64,000 nt of DNA from Streptomyces sp. NRRL S-37 (GTDB taxonomy: Bacteria > Actinomycetota > Actinomycetes > Streptomycetales > Streptomycetaceae), in contig NZ_JOIZ01000015.1 in NCBI RefSeq assembly GCF_000721605.1, positions 1-64,000 on the forward strand, written 5' to 3'. Under the pieces are notes generated by a model, which was not told the origin of the DNA, ran no database searches, and was given only the letters and a program-made list of their open reading frames with translations. Shown in pieces: positions 35,539 through 48,655 of this stretch (position 1 is its first letter; each line of letters opens with the position of its first letter). Both the position numbers and the translations under genes were made by a program.

Positions 35539-36376
35539 CGCGCGCCTCCCACAGCTCGGGGAAGACCGGGCGGGCCGCCCGCTGCTCCAGCCAGGCCAGT
35601 CCGGCGGAGCCGGCGCTGCCCGGTCGGGCGCCCATGGCGCGGCGGACCACCAGGACGTGGTCGAACCGCCAGCGGGTGACGAGTTCGGCGATGTCGGTGA
35701 GCAGTTCGCCGAGCGCCTGGTGGGGGTGGTGCCGCGGTCCGGCGTAGATGTGCCGCCAGACCTCTACGACCCCGGGGTCGCCGGTGTAGGGGCCGGTCAC
35801 GTCCCGCTCGCGGACGTGGCGCGGGACGGGCAGGCCCTGGCGGTGGAGGTGGGCCAGCACCTCGTCGTACAGGGACGGCTCCCGGTAGGTCTCGGCGAGT
35901 GCCTCGTGGACGGCCGGGTCGCCGCGGTGGGCGCGCAGCAGCCCGGCGGACTTGTCACCGAGGAGGAACTCCATGTGGCGGTACATCGCCGACTGGAAGC
36001 CCGACGCCTTGCCGAACGCGTCCCGGAATCCGTTGAACCGGGCGGGGGTCAGCGCGGCGATGGGCGCCCAGGCGCCGCCCAGGGCGGTCAGCGCGCGGCG
36101 GCTGCGCTCCAGCGCGTCCATGGCCGCGGGCAGGTCGTCCTTGGCGAAGGCGACCCGGGCGGTGCGCCACTCGTGCACGATCAGGGTGAACCACAGTTCC
36201 ATCACCTGGGTGGTGACGAGGAACCCCATCTCGTCCGGGGCCTCGGTGAGCGGGTGCTGCAGCGAGTGGAGCACGGACGCGCGCACATACGTGTCGTAAG
36301 GGCTGGCGCCCTCGAAGGGCCGGGTCAGGGCGTCGTCCGTCACCGGCTCGTCGAGGGCGGACGTGCGGTCGTTCAT
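35528..36376 (-). CDS. antN: Tryptophan 2,3-dioxygenase-like AntN
   Basis: This 282-aa heme dioxygenase opens the indole ring of tryptophan to N-formylkynurenine. Family segments are MELWFTLIVHEW, SGFQSAMYRHMEFLLGDKS and a likely proximal heme His in WRFDHVLVVRRAMG. Two differences from standard enzymes: the distal His in the usual QHQ block is Thr (TTQVMELWF), and the C-terminal GTGGSSG loop reads GSAGSAG. AGGAG precedes the ATG. Confidence 0.88.
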   Translation of the reverse strand: MNDRTSALDEPVTDDALTRPFEGASPYDTYVRASVLHSLQHPLTEAPDEMGFLVTTQVMELWFTLIVHEWRTARVAFAKDDLPAAMDALERSRRALTALGGAWAPIAALTPARFNGFRDAFGKASGFQSAMYRHMEFLLGDKSAGLLRAHRGDPAVHEALAETYREPSLYDEVLAHLHRQGLPVPRHVRERDVTGPYTGDPGVVEVWRHIYAGPRHHPHQALGELLTDIAELVTRWRFDHVLVVRRAMGARPGSAGSAGLAWLEQRAARPVFPELWEARGDV

Positions 36377-36401
36377 CGCATCTCCTAGGGGTGCGGACGG
36401 G

Positions 36402-37178
36402 TCACACACCGAGGTGGGCGCCGCCGGAGGCGTCGATCCACTGGCCGGTCACCCAGCGGGCGTCGTCGCTCGCGACGAAGGAGACGACGTCGGCGATGTC
36501 CGCCGGGTCGCCGAGCCGGCCGAAGGCGGAGGCCTCGGAGTAGCGGCGGCGGATCTCCGGGACGGCGAGGGTGGGGTTGATCTCCGTCTCGGTGTAGCCG
36601 GGTGCGACGGCGTTGACGGTGATGCCCCGGGGGCCCAGTTCCTGGGCGAGGGAGAGGGTGAGGTAGTCGAGGGCGGCCTTGGTCATGGTGTACGAGACGA
36701 TCGGCGGGAAGGCGACGCGGGTCGCGACGGAGGAGATGTTGACGATCCTGCCGCCGTCCCGCAGGCGGTCCAGTCCGCGCTGGATGATGAAGAACGGCGC
36801 CTTGGTGTTGATCGCGAAGACGCGGTCGTAGTCGGCCTCGGTCACCTGGGCGAACGGGCGCGGGAGGGTGATGCCCGCGTTGTTGACGAGGATGTCCAGG
36901 CCTTCCGGGGCGTCCTGCTGCGCCAGGGCCCGGTCGAAGGCTGACCACAGGGTGTCGGCGTCGCCGGGGACGCCGAGTTCGGCGTGCACGGGGAAGGCGC
37001 GGCCGCCGTCGGCCTCGATCTCCTTGACGGTGCGTTCGGCGGCCGTCAGGTCGTGGCCGTAGTGGACCGCCACCAGGGCGCCCTCGCGGGCGAGACGGCG
37101 GCTGATGGCTCTGCCGATGCCCCGGCTGCCTCCGGTGACCAGGGCGGTCTTCCCCGCGTGGCGGGCGGTGGCGGTCAT
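36402..37178 (-). CDS. antM: Short-chain dehydrogenase AntM
   Basis: This 258-aa SDR has the cofactor motif TGGSRGIG, NNAG at about residue 100, the catalytic Ser-Tyr-Lys (ISSVATRV, SYTMTKAAL), and PGYTETEIN. In the pathway AntM reduces the C-8 beta-keto group of the dilactone so that AntB can acylate it. GGAG precedes the ATG; antN starts 25 bases after its stop. Confidence 0.88.
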   Translation of the reverse strand: MTATARHAGKTALVTGGSRGIGRAISRRLAREGALVAVHYGHDLTAAERTVKEIEADGGRAFPVHAELGVPGDADTLWSAFDRALAQQDAPEGLDILVNNAGITLPRPFAQVTEADYDRVFAINTKAPFFIIQRGLDRLRDGGRIVNISSVATRVAFPPIVSYTMTKAALDYLTLSLAQELGPRGITVNAVAPGYTETEINPTLAVPEIRRRYSEASAFGRLGDPADIADVVSFVASDDARWVTGQWIDASGGAHLGV

Positions 37179-37209
37179 CGTGGGTCTCCTTCGCTGTCGG
37201 GCGTACGGG

Positions 37210-38358
37210 TCAGGCGTCGAAGTCGAGGGTGATCTCGGGGGTGCGCGGCCGGGCCCGGCAGACGAGGGTGTAGCCGGCGGCGCGGTCCCGCTCGTCCAGG
37301 GCGTACTGGCGGTCCGCCGTCACCTGCCCGGACAGGACCTTCGCGCGGCAGCTGCCGCACACGCCCTCACGGCAGGCGTACGGCACGTCGGGGTGGGCGC
37401 GCAGTAGCGCGTCGAGGAGGGCCGGGTCGTGCGGCAGGACGGTGGCGGCACGGGGACGCCCGTCGAGCAGGGCGGTGACCCGGGCCTCCCCTTTCTCTGG
37501 TGCCGGTCCGGTCGTCTCCGGTGGCCGTGGTGCCGTGTCGTCGGACGTGAACAGTTCCCAGCGGACGAGCGAGGGATCGGCTCCCTCGTCGGCCAGGACC
37601 CGCCGTGCGGTGCCGACGAGGCCGGGCGGTCCGCACAGGGCGAACGTGGTGTCCGGGCCGGGACGGGCGTCCACGGCCGCCAGCAGGCGGCGCAGCCCGG
37701 CCGCGTCCAGCCGCCGCGCGAGCGGGCCGCCCCCGCTCCCCGGGTCCTCACGGGTCAGCACGTACAGGACGGTGAGGCGGTCGACGAACTCGTCCTTCAG
37801 CTCGGCCACCTCGTCGGCCAGCAGGGCGTCGGCGGAGGTGCGGACCGAGTGGACGAGGCTGACGCGGCAGGCCGGGTCCCGGCGCAGCGCGTGGGCGGCC
37901 ATCGGGGCCAGGGGGGTGATGCCGGTGCCGCCCGCGAGCAGGACGTGGTGGGCGCCGGGCAGCTCCGGCAGGGCGAAGGTCCCGGTGGGCGGGGAGAGTT
38001 CGAGGCGGTCACCGGGGGCGAGCCGGGTGGTGGCGTGCTCGCCGAAGCCGCCGGGGCCGGACCGTTTGATCACCAGGCGGAGCGTCTCGGGGGCGTGCGG
38101 TGGCGGGCAGAGCGAGTAGCTGCGGCGCAGTGCGGCGCCGGCCCGGCGGTGCCGGACGGTGACGTGCCGGCCGGGGTGGTGGGTGAAGACGTCGCGCAGC
38201 GCGGCGGGCACGTGCAGGGTGACGGCCACCGTGTCGGCGGTCAGGTGCCGGACCTCGGTGACGTCGAGCGGGTGCCAGCCGGTGCGGCGGGGCGGACCGA
38301 CCGGTGCCCCGTCGGGGGCGGCGGGCGGGAGGGTGGCGGTGTCCACGGTGTGCCTCAC
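37210..38358 (-). CDS. antL: AntL, PaaE-type ferredoxin reductase subunit
   Basis: This protein of about 382 aa has an FAD-binding domain (RRSYSLCPPP), an NAD-binding domain (LAGGTGITPLAPM) and a C-terminal plant-type 2Fe-2S domain (Cys residues in ACREGVCGSC, last Cys in LVCRARP). It passes electrons to the AntHIJK diiron oxygenase. The GTG at 38358 overlaps the antK stop (GTGA); GTG 38346 is possible. Confidence 0.9.
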   Translation of the reverse strand: MRHTVDTATLPPAAPDGAPVGPPRRTGWHPLDVTEVRHLTADTVAVTLHVPAALRDVFTHHPGRHVTVRHRRAGAALRRSYSLCPPPHAPETLRLVIKRSGPGGFGEHATTRLAPGDRLELSPPTGTFALPELPGAHHVLLAGGTGITPLAPMAAHALRRDPACRVSLVHSVRTSADALLADEVAELKDEFVDRLTVLYVLTREDPGSGGGPLARRLDAAGLRRLLAAVDARPGPDTTFALCGPPGLVGTARRVLADEGADPSLVRWELFTSDDTAPRPPETTGPAPEKGEARVTALLDGRPRAATVLPHDPALLDALLRAHPDVPYACREGVCGSCRAKVLSGQVTADRQYALDERDRAAGYTLVCRARPRTPEITLDFDA

Positions 38359-38867
38359 AGCGCGGTCAGGTGGGGGAAGGGTTCGCGGCACGCCGTGCAC
38401 CACAGCACCGACTGGCAGCGGGCGGGCCCGAAGAGGCTGTGCGGCCGGGTGGCCCGTGAACCGCAGTGCGGGCAGGGCACCGCGACCGGTTCGACGGCGA
38501 CCGGGCCGGCGGGGGCCGGGGACACGGGCGGGGCGATGCCGTGCGCGGCGAGCTTGCGCCGTCCCTCGGGGGTGACGCGGTCCGTCGTCCAGGGCGGTGT
38601 CAGGACCTGCCGGACACGGCCCTCGGGGTGACCGCAGTCGGCCAGGACCTCCCGTACGGCGGCGGTGATCTCGGGCAGTGCGGGGCAGCCCAGGTAGGTG
38701 GGGGTGATCTCCACCTCCAGTACGCCGTCGGCGGCCGGCGCGACGGATCCCACCACGCCGAGGTCGCCCAGGCCGATCACCGGCAGTTCCGGGTCCGGGA
38801 GCGCCTCCACCCGCTCGCGCACCTCCTCGGCGGAGCGGCGGGCCGTGGCCGGTGCGGGCCCGCTCAC
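38355..38867 (-). CDS. antK: AntK, PaaD-type subunit
   Basis: This 170-aa protein has a DUF59 domain (LPDPELPVIGLGDLGVV, then YLGCPALPEI) and a C-terminal zinc-ribbon-like part with four Cys (CPHCG and CTAC among them). PaaD proteins help assemble the metal centres of the oxygenase complex. GTGA overlaps join it to antJ and antL. Confidence 0.9.
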   Translation of the reverse strand: MSGPAPATARRSAEEVRERVEALPDPELPVIGLGDLGVVGSVAPAADGVLEVEITPTYLGCPALPEITAAVREVLADCGHPEGRVRQVLTPPWTTDRVTPEGRRKLAAHGIAPPVSPAPAGPVAVEPVAVPCPHCGSRATRPHSLFGPARCQSVLWCTACREPFPHLTAL

Positions 38868-39679
38868 CAGGTGCCCCCGGGGAACTGCCGGCGCACGGAC
38901 TGGAGTTCGGCGATCAGGGGGCCGAACTCCTCGGTGTGCAGGCCCGAGCGGCCTCCCGTGGCCGACCAGGTGGGGGTGGGCACGGTGAGTCCCGCCCCGG
39001 TGACGACGCCGGTGACCCGGTCGAGCCACGTCTCGCGCAGAGGTGCCGGTGAGGGCACGGTGCCGGAGGCGGCCAGGCGTCGCAGTGCGTCGTCCTCCTC
39101 GAAGAGTTCGCCGGTGTACGGCCACACCCGTTCCAGGCCGTACCGCATGCGGCGGGCGCTCTCCTCGGTGCCGCGTCCCAGGGTCACCGTCCAGCGGTCC
39201 GCGTGCAGCCGGTGGAAGGCGACCTCCTTGGCGGCGCGCGCCCCGAACGCGGCGAGTTCGGGGTCGGTGTGGTGCGCGAGCGTCTCGTAGTACAGGACGG
39301 CGTAGTGGGTGTAGGCGAGCTGCCGGGCCACGGTCGTCGCGAAGTCCCCGTTGGGGAGTTCGGTCAGCAGGGTGTTGGTGAACTCGCGTTCCGTGCGGCC
39401 GTAGGCGAGGTCGTCCTCGGTGCGGCCGGTTCCGTCGAGCCGTCCGGCCCGGGTGAACAGGGCGCGGGCGTGGCCGATGAGGTCGAGGGCGATGTTGGAC
39501 AGGGCCAGGTCCTCGTCGACGGTCGGCGCGCGGGTGATCCACTGGCACAGGCGCTGCCCGAGGACGAGTGCGTCGTCGCCCAGGCGCAGGAGGTGCCGGG
39601 CCAGGCCGGAGCCGGTGGACGGCCCTTCGCCCGGCGGGGTGCCCGGGCGTACCGCCGGGAGGTCACTCGTGGTGCTCAC
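38864..39679 (-). CDS. antJ: AntJ, PaaC-type structural subunit
   Basis: This 271-aa ferritin-like helical protein shows LLRLGDDALVLGQRLCQW, EDLALSNIALDLIGHAR, LAYGRTEREF and FGARAAKEVAFH. PaaC is the non-catalytic partner of PaaA in the phenylacetyl-CoA epoxidase; here it should partner AntH in converting AntG-bound anthranilate to 3-aminosalicylate. Start GTG 39679 overlaps antI by 17 bases. Confidence 0.9.
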   Translation of the reverse strand: MSTTSDLPAVRPGTPPGEGPSTGSGLARHLLRLGDDALVLGQRLCQWITRAPTVDEDLALSNIALDLIGHARALFTRAGRLDGTGRTEDDLAYGRTEREFTNTLLTELPNGDFATTVARQLAYTHYAVLYYETLAHHTDPELAAFGARAAKEVAFHRLHADRWTVTLGRGTEESARRMRYGLERVWPYTGELFEEDDALRRLAASGTVPSPAPLRETWLDRVTGVVTGAGLTVPTPTWSATGGRSGLHTEEFGPLIAELQSVRRQFPGGTW

Positions 39680-39974
39680 CTTCGGGGCCTTTCTCGGTCA
39701 GCGGCGCGTAGTGCTCGGTGTGGCGGTACGGCTTGTGGCGGGCGCCCGCGAAGTACGCGTCGCGTTCGTCCGGGGAGACCGTGTGCACGGCGTCGGAGCG
39801 GACCACCCACAGCGACAGGGGGTCGCCCCGGCGCGTGTACAGGTCACGGGCGGCGGCCAGCGCCGCGTCCGGGCCGGCCGCGCGCACCGATCCCGCGTGC
39901 CGGTGGGCCAGGCCCCGGCGGGTCCGCAGGAAGACCTCCCAGGACGCCGGCGTGTCCTCCGGTGATCCGCTCAT
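39663..39974 (-). CDS. antI: AntI, PaaB-type subunit
   Basis: This 103-aa protein has [20 protein letters not shown] and [14 protein letters not shown], the PaaB signature. PaaB bridges the PaaA/PaaC heterodimers. The ATG overlaps the antH stop (ATGA). Confidence 0.9.
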   Translation of the reverse strand: MSGSPEDTPASWEVFLRTRRGLAHRHAGSVRAAGPDAALAAARDLYTRRGDPLSLWVVRSDAVHTVSPDERDAYFAGARHKPYRHTEHYAPLTEKGPEGEHHE

Positions 39975-40984
39975 GCGTCCTCTCCTGCCGTCGCGTCCGT
40001 GCGGGCGGCGTACGCGGCGGCGGCCCGGCGGACCCAGGCTCCGTCCTCGTGCGCGGCCCTGCGGTGCGCGATCCGCTGCCGCGCCCAGTGGGTGTCGTCG
40101 CCCAGTGCCTCGCGGTAGGTGTCCCAGTCGACCGGGGTGAAGTCGTAGTGGCCGCGTTCCTCGTTCCAGCGGATCGCCGGGTCGGGCAGCGTCAGGCCGA
40201 GGCGTTCGGCCTGGGGCACGCAGGTGTCGACGAAGCGCTGGCGCAGTTCGTCGTTGGTGTGGCGCTTGATGCCCCAGGCGATCGCGCGGCGGGAGACCGC
40301 GGCGCCCAGCGCGGCGGTCCGCGCGTCGGCGCCGCCCGCCTCGGTGTCGGGCGGCCCGAACATCAGCGCCACGGCCGGCAGCCACCAGCGGTCGACCGCG
40401 TCCTGCGCCATCTCCTTCTGCCGGGGCGTCCCTTCGCACAGGGCGCGCATCAGGTCGTAGCCCTGCCGCACGTGGAAGGCCTCCTCCTGGCAGACGCGGC
40501 GCATCGCCCGGGCGTACGGCCCGTAGGAGGTGCGGCACAGGGGGGCCTGGTTGATGACGGCGGCGCCGTCCGTCAGCCAGGCGATGGCCCCGGTGTCCGC
40601 CCAGGTCAGCGCGGGGTGGTTGAAGGTGGCGGAGGCGCGCTGCCGGCCGTGGTGCAGGGCGTCCAGCAGGTCGGCGCGGTCCACGCCGAGCGTCTCGGCG
40701 GCGGAGTACAGGTACAGGCCGTGACCGGCCTCGTCCTGGACCTTGGCGAGGAGGACCGACTTGCGGTGCAGGGACGGGGCGCGGGTGAGCCAGGCGCCCT
40801 CCGGCTGCATGCCGATGATCTCGGAGTGGGCGTGCTGGGCGATCTGGCGGACCAGCATGCGGCGGTATCCGTCAGGCATCCAGTCGCGCGGTTCGACCGT
40901 CCCGCCGCCGGCGACGAACGCGTCGAAGCGGGCGAGCGGCTCGTCCTCGTCCGCGGTGGCGGCAGCGGTGGCCGGGGCGCTCAC
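39971..40984 (-). CDS. antH: AntH, PaaA-type diiron oxygenase subunit
   Basis: This 337-aa protein carries the diiron ligands in [11 protein letters not shown] and [15 protein letters not shown], with [18 protein letters not shown] near the start. PaaA epoxidises an aromatic ring held as a CoA thioester; AntH acts on anthranilate held on the carrier AntG and gives a hydroxyl shift product. It is the first gene of a nine-gene operon. The start at GTG 40984 lacks a strong ribosome binding site and is somewhat uncertain. Confidence 0.92.
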   Translation of the reverse strand: MSAPATAAATADEDEPLARFDAFVAGGGTVEPRDWMPDGYRRMLVRQIAQHAHSEIIGMQPEGAWLTRAPSLHRKSVLLAKVQDEAGHGLYLYSAAETLGVDRADLLDALHHGRQRASATFNHPALTWADTGAIAWLTDGAAVINQAPLCRTSYGPYARAMRRVCQEEAFHVRQGYDLMRALCEGTPRQKEMAQDAVDRWWLPAVALMFGPPDTEAGGADARTAALGAAVSRRAIAWGIKRHTNDELRQRFVDTCVPQAERLGLTLPDPAIRWNEERGHYDFTPVDWDTYREALGDDTHWARQRIAHRRAAHEDGAWVRRAAAAYAARTDATAGEDA

Positions 40985-41184
40985 CGGGTACCGCCCGGGC
41001 GTCCGGTGACCGCCGCGGCGGTGCCGTGCTGCGGGCACCGCCCCGGGGCCCGGACCCGTACCGGCTGCCTGGGCACGCGCATCACTCCTTCGGCTCGGGA
41101 CCGCCCACGCGGGGCGAGTGGCTTCGTTGCGGTAAGAGGCCGGGCGGGCGGCCCCGCTATCCCCGCCGCGCCAGGTTCGGGCGC

Positions 41185-41198
41185 GTGACAAAGCTCAC
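41185..41198. promoter_or_regulatory. Palindrome GTGA-N6-TCAC between antH and antG
   Basis: GTGA CAAAGC TCAC lies in the 314-bp divergent promoter region (40985-41298). The shape is like a Crp/CAP site. A second GTGACA occurs at 41246-41251. Both divergent operons are known sigma-AntA targets; I could not fix the promoter boxes. Confidence 0.4.
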
Positions 41199-41298
41199 GG
41201 ACCGGCCCGGGGAGTGGGACCGGGCCGCACCCGCCTCTTCAGGGGGTGACAGTCGTACACCGCGCGGCGGCCGGCACGCCGAGGCGAAAGGGGAAACC

Positions 41299-41547
41299 AT
41301 GAGCACCATCAGGGAGTTGCTGGTCGAACTCACCGGTACGGCCGAGTACGCCGACCAGGTCGGCGACGACGTCGACCTGGCCGCCAGCGGCATCGACTCC
41401 GGGGACCTGGTGCGCCTCGTCCTCCTGGTCGAGCAGCGGCTCGGCGTGGAGATCACCGCCCAGGACATGGAGGATCTGCGCACGATCGGCGACTACGAGC
41501 GTTTCGTGGCCGAGCGCGCGGCCGCCGGTGCGAGCGGCGGTGCGTGA
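41299..41547 (+). CDS. antG: Acyl carrier protein AntG
   Basis: This 82-aa carrier has the phosphopantetheine site SGIDSGDLV (Ser34). It holds the anthranilate group during oxidation by AntHIJKL and hands the 3-formamidosalicylate starter to AntC. AAAGGGGAAA lies before the ATG. The stop and antF start overlap. Confidence 0.92.
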   Translation: MSTIRELLVELTGTAEYADQVGDDVDLAASGIDSGDLVRLVLLVEQRLGVEITAQDMEDLRTIGDYERFVAERAAAGASGGA

Positions 41548-43031
41548 TGTGGCTGACGCAGCTGCTGGAGCGCAACCGTCAGTGCCGGCCCGGCGGGACC
41601 GCGCTGGTCGACGAGGAACGCAGCGTCACCTGGGCCGAGTTCCACGACCGCACGCTGGAACTGGCGCGCGGGCTGGCCGAGCTGGGCATCGAGCGGGGTG
41701 ACCGGGTCGCCGTGCTCTCCAAGGACCGGATCGAGGTCCTGGAGAGCTACTTCGCGCTGGCCCGGCTCGGCGCGCTGTTCGTGCCGCTGAACCACAGCCT
41801 GGCCGGGCCCGAGGTCGCCGGGATCGTCGAGCGCGTCGGCGCGGTGGCGGTCATCGGTGAGTCCGAGCTGCTGGACCGGCACACCGAACTGCCGGCGTCG
41901 GTGCGGATCCGGCTGGCCCTCGACAAACCCGCCTTCACGGCGCTGGGCACCCTGGCCGCCGGACGGGACCTGCCGGACGTCGCCGACACCGACCCGGTCG
42001 CCGTGCTGCACACCTCGGCGACCACCGGGCAGGCCAAGGGCGTCACCGTCGACAGCGCGTCGTTCCGGGCCATCGCCCTGGGCTGGCTGGTGATGGCCCG
42101 CCCCACCGACGACATCGTCATGGTCAACTGCTGCCCGCTGTACCACGGCAGCATGGTCGTGTCGCTGACCTACCTGGCGGCCGGCGCGACGGTCGTGCTG
42201 ATGCCCGGCTTCACCCCGCAGCGGGCACTGTCCGCGGTGGAGCGGCACCGCGCCACGCACATGTGGCTGGTGCCGCAGATGCTGCGCTTCATGCTGCAGG
42301 CCCAGGCGTCCCACCGCGCCGATCTGTCCTCCTTGCGGGAGGTCCTGTACGGGGCCGCCCCCATGCCGCTCGACGTCTACGCGGAGGCGGTCGAACGGCT
42401 CGGCTGCGGCTTCCGGCAGGTGTACGGCATGACCGAGGTGGGCGGCCCGTTCGTCACGCTCGGCCCCGACGAGCACCCCGCCCCCGGGGACGTCACCGTC
42501 CGTATCCCGTGCGGGCGGGTCGTGCCGGGCATGTCCGCCCGCGCGGTGGACGAGAGCGGCCGGGAGCTGCCGCCCGGCGAGACCGGGGAGATCGTGGTGC
42601 GCGGACCGGGTGTCATGCGGGGCTACTGGAACGACCCGGAGGCCACCCGCGAGATCACCCTCGACGGCTGGATCAGGACGGGCGACCTCGGCTTCATGGA
42701 CGACGAGGGCCGCATCAGCCTGGTGGACCGCACGAAGGACGTGATCATCCGCGCGGGCCAGAACGTCTACCCCTCGGAGATCGAGCGCGCCCTGATGACC
42801 CACCCGGCGGTCCGGGACGCGGCGGTCGTCGGGATGCCCGACGAGGACTACGGCGAGGTGCCGCTGGCGTACGTAGTCCTGGAACCGGATGCGGAAGCGG
42901 GCGCGGCGGCGCTGCTCGCGCACGTCGCGGGGCTGCTCGCCCCGTACAAGCGTCCGCGGCGGGTGGAGTTCATCGAGCAGGTGCCGCGCAATCCCGCCGG
43001 GAAGATCGTCAAGAAGCTGCTGCGGGTGTGA
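41547..43031 (+). CDS. antF: Acyl-AMP ligase AntF
   Basis: This 494-aa ANL-superfamily enzyme has the P-loop block LHTSATTGQAKGV, VYGMTEVGGP, RTGDLGFMDDEG and a C-terminal Lys in NPAGKIVKKLL. It adenylates anthranilate and loads it on AntG. The ATG (41547) forms TGATG with the antG stop; GTG 41544 is the alternative. Confidence 0.93.
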   Translation: MWLTQLLERNRQCRPGGTALVDEERSVTWAEFHDRTLELARGLAELGIERGDRVAVLSKDRIEVLESYFALARLGALFVPLNHSLAGPEVAGIVERVGAVAVIGESELLDRHTELPASVRIRLALDKPAFTALGTLAAGRDLPDVADTDPVAVLHTSATTGQAKGVTVDSASFRAIALGWLVMARPTDDIVMVNCCPLYHGSMVVSLTYLAAGATVVLMPGFTPQRALSAVERHRATHMWLVPQMLRFMLQAQASHRADLSSLREVLYGAAPMPLDVYAEAVERLGCGFRQVYGMTEVGGPFVTLGPDEHPAPGDVTVRIPCGRVVPGMSARAVDESGRELPPGETGEIVVRGPGVMRGYWNDPEATREITLDGWIRTGDLGFMDDEGRISLVDRTKDVIIRAGQNVYPSEIERALMTHPAVRDAAVVGMPDEDYGEVPLAYVVLEPDAEAGAAALLAHVAGLLAPYKRPRRVEFIEQVPRNPAGKIVKKLLRV

Positions 43032-43125
43032 GCGCGTGCGGCGGCGGGCGGTGACGTGACCACGCCGCGTCCGCTGCCGGCGGTCGGCGGGCCCGGTCCG
43101 GCCGGCGCCTGCGGCTGATGACGGG

Positions 43126-43165
43126 CTTCCCCCTCCCCCGGGCATCGTCCGGAGGAGGGGGGAAG
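43126..43165. terminator. Bidirectional terminator after antF
   Basis: A pyrimidine-rich arm CTTCCCCCTCC pairs, with small mismatches, with a purine-rich arm ending GGGGGGAAG. It separates antF from the convergent small gene. Confidence 0.6.
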
Positions 43166-43179
43166 TCGTTCGTACCGGG

Positions 43180-43374
43180 TCAGCGCTCCGGCGTACCGCC
43201 GTCCCGGTAGGAGCGCCGCACCGTGTCGGCGGCCTTGTCGGTCCGGGCGTCGTACTTGTCGCCCGTCCGCCGGTCAACCGCCCGCTCGGCGCCCGCGACG
43301 CCCTTGTCGGCCTGGTCGGGGTGGCCCTTGGCCATCTGCTTGGCCTTGTTCATCATGTCGCCCAGCTTGCCCAT
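43180..43374 (-). CDS. MT0933-like small basic protein
   Basis: This 64-aa, highly charged protein (MGKLGDMMNKAKQMAKGHPD, then Asp/Arg/Lys-rich) resembles the Rv0909/MT0933-type family, listed as antitoxin-like. No toxin gene is adjacent. It lies between antF and antE and is not part of the standard antimycin set. GGGAGG precedes the ATG. Confidence 0.65.
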   Translation of the reverse strand: MGKLGDMMNKAKQMAKGHPDQADKGVAGAERAVDRRTGDKYDARTDKAADTVRRSYRDGGTPER

Positions 43375-43472
43375 GGGGTACCTCCCGTGAGTACACGTGC
43401 GTCGTACCCCGCCGCAGGTACCCCTCCGGCGGTGCGCGAATCATCCGGACCCGCGCACCGCCGTCCCAACCC

Positions 43473-44702
43473 TCAGCCCCGGTCGCCCACGCGTGCGGCC
43501 ATGTTCCCCGCCGGGTGCCGGTTGTCGTGGATGAGCTGGTGGGCGAGGCCTATCTCGTCGAAATCGAAGGTGCGCGACAGACACGGGTCGATGATTCCCT
43601 GGTCGATCAGCCGGGTGACCTCCCGTGCCTCGCGGGCGGTGGCGACGTGCGAGCCCTGCAGGCGCTTCTGCCGCATCCACAGGAACCGCAGGTCGACGTC
43701 GCCGTTGTAGCCGGTGGTGCCGCCGCACAGGACGACCATGCCGCCGTTGTCGCACAGGTACAGGGAGGTGGGGACGGTGTCGGCGCCGGAGTGCTCCAGC
43801 ACGATGCGCGGGTTGCGGCGCTCGCCGAGCACCTCCCAGAAGGCCCGCCCGAAGGCGCGGGCCTCCGACAGCCAGCGGCCCGTCGCCGCCTCGTCGGAGG
43901 TGTCCGGCAGCCGCCCCCAGTGGTCGAACCGGCGCCGGTCGATGAAGCCCTCGGCGCCCAGCTTGAGGCAGAACTCGCCGCGTTCCTCGCTGGAGACGAC
44001 CGCGACGGGGATGCCGCCGACGTGCCGGACGAGCTGGATGGCGATGCAGCCGAGGCCGCCGGCGCCGCCCCAGATCAGCACCGGGTCGCCGGGGCGCACC
44101 GTGTGCGGCGGCCAGCCGAAGAGCTGGCGGTAGGCGGTGGCCGCGGTCGCCATGTAGCAGGCGGCCTCCGCCCAGGACAGCCGGGCGGGTTTGGGGTGGC
44201 ACATGTAGTCGTCGACGACGGCGAACTGGGCGAAGGAGCCGTAGTTCTCCTCGTACCCCCACACCCGCTGGCTGGTGGACCAGGTGGGGTCGCCGCCGAG
44301 GCGGATGTCGTCGGCCTTCTCGTCCCAGCGGTTGGCGAGGACGACGACCTCGTCGCCGAGTCCCACCCCGCGCACGTCCTCGCCGACCGCCCACACGATC
44401 CCGGACAGGTCGGAGCCGCCGATGTGGAAGTCCTCGGCGGCGCCCGCCTTCTGCCGGGCGGCGATCACGTCGAGCGGCGACCCCAGTGCCGCCCAGACGT
44501 TGTTGTAGTTGATGCCGGCGGCCATCACCTTCACCAGGACCTGTCCGCGGCCCACGGGCGGCACGTCGACCACCTCGGTCCGGAAGGCGTCGACGGGCTG
44601 TCCGTAGCGTTCACGGCGGATCAGTGAGGCGTACATCCGCCGGGGTGCGGTGCCGATCTCGGGCGCGTCGCCGAGTTCGTAGAGTTCCTGGGTCGCTTCC
44701 AC
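43473..44702 (-). CDS. antE: Crotonyl-CoA carboxylase/reductase AntE
   Basis: This 409-aa enzyme of the MDR family reductively carboxylates 2-enoyl-CoAs to alkylmalonyl-CoAs, the extender units of AntD. Blocks: AAGINYNNVWAALG, HIGGSDLSGIVW, VWGYEENYGSFAQF, and the NADPH site WGGAGGLGCIAIQL. GTG 44702 follows GAGGAGAAC. The much longer open frame upstream is shadow sequence over antD. Confidence 0.92.
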   Translation of the reverse strand: MEATQELYELGDAPEIGTAPRRMYASLIRRERYGQPVDAFRTEVVDVPPVGRGQVLVKVMAAGINYNNVWAALGSPLDVIAARQKAGAAEDFHIGGSDLSGIVWAVGEDVRGVGLGDEVVVLANRWDEKADDIRLGGDPTWSTSQRVWGYEENYGSFAQFAVVDDYMCHPKPARLSWAEAACYMATAATAYRQLFGWPPHTVRPGDPVLIWGGAGGLGCIAIQLVRHVGGIPVAVVSSEERGEFCLKLGAEGFIDRRRFDHWGRLPDTSDEAATGRWLSEARAFGRAFWEVLGERRNPRIVLEHSGADTVPTSLYLCDNGGMVVLCGGTTGYNGDVDLRFLWMRQKRLQGSHVATAREAREVTRLIDQGIIDPCLSRTFDFDEIGLAHQLIHDNRHPAGNMAARVGDRG

Positions 44703-44749
44703 GCTGGTTCTCCTCAACGCGTGCTCGGGAGGGAAGGGGGAACGGCGGC

Positions 44750-48647
<3,898 letters not shown>

Positions 48648-48655
<8 letters not shown>

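Noticed and set aside
33434..36376. Kynurenine pathway genes as tryptophan catabolism
   Set aside because: They are fused by overlapping codons to antM-antH and match antN, antO and antP in order.
37210..40984. PaaABCDE-like genes as a phenylacetate degradation operon
   Set aside because: No paaK, paaF, paaG, paaZ or similar genes are present, and the set is embedded in the antimycin gene order, where these subunits are AntH-L.
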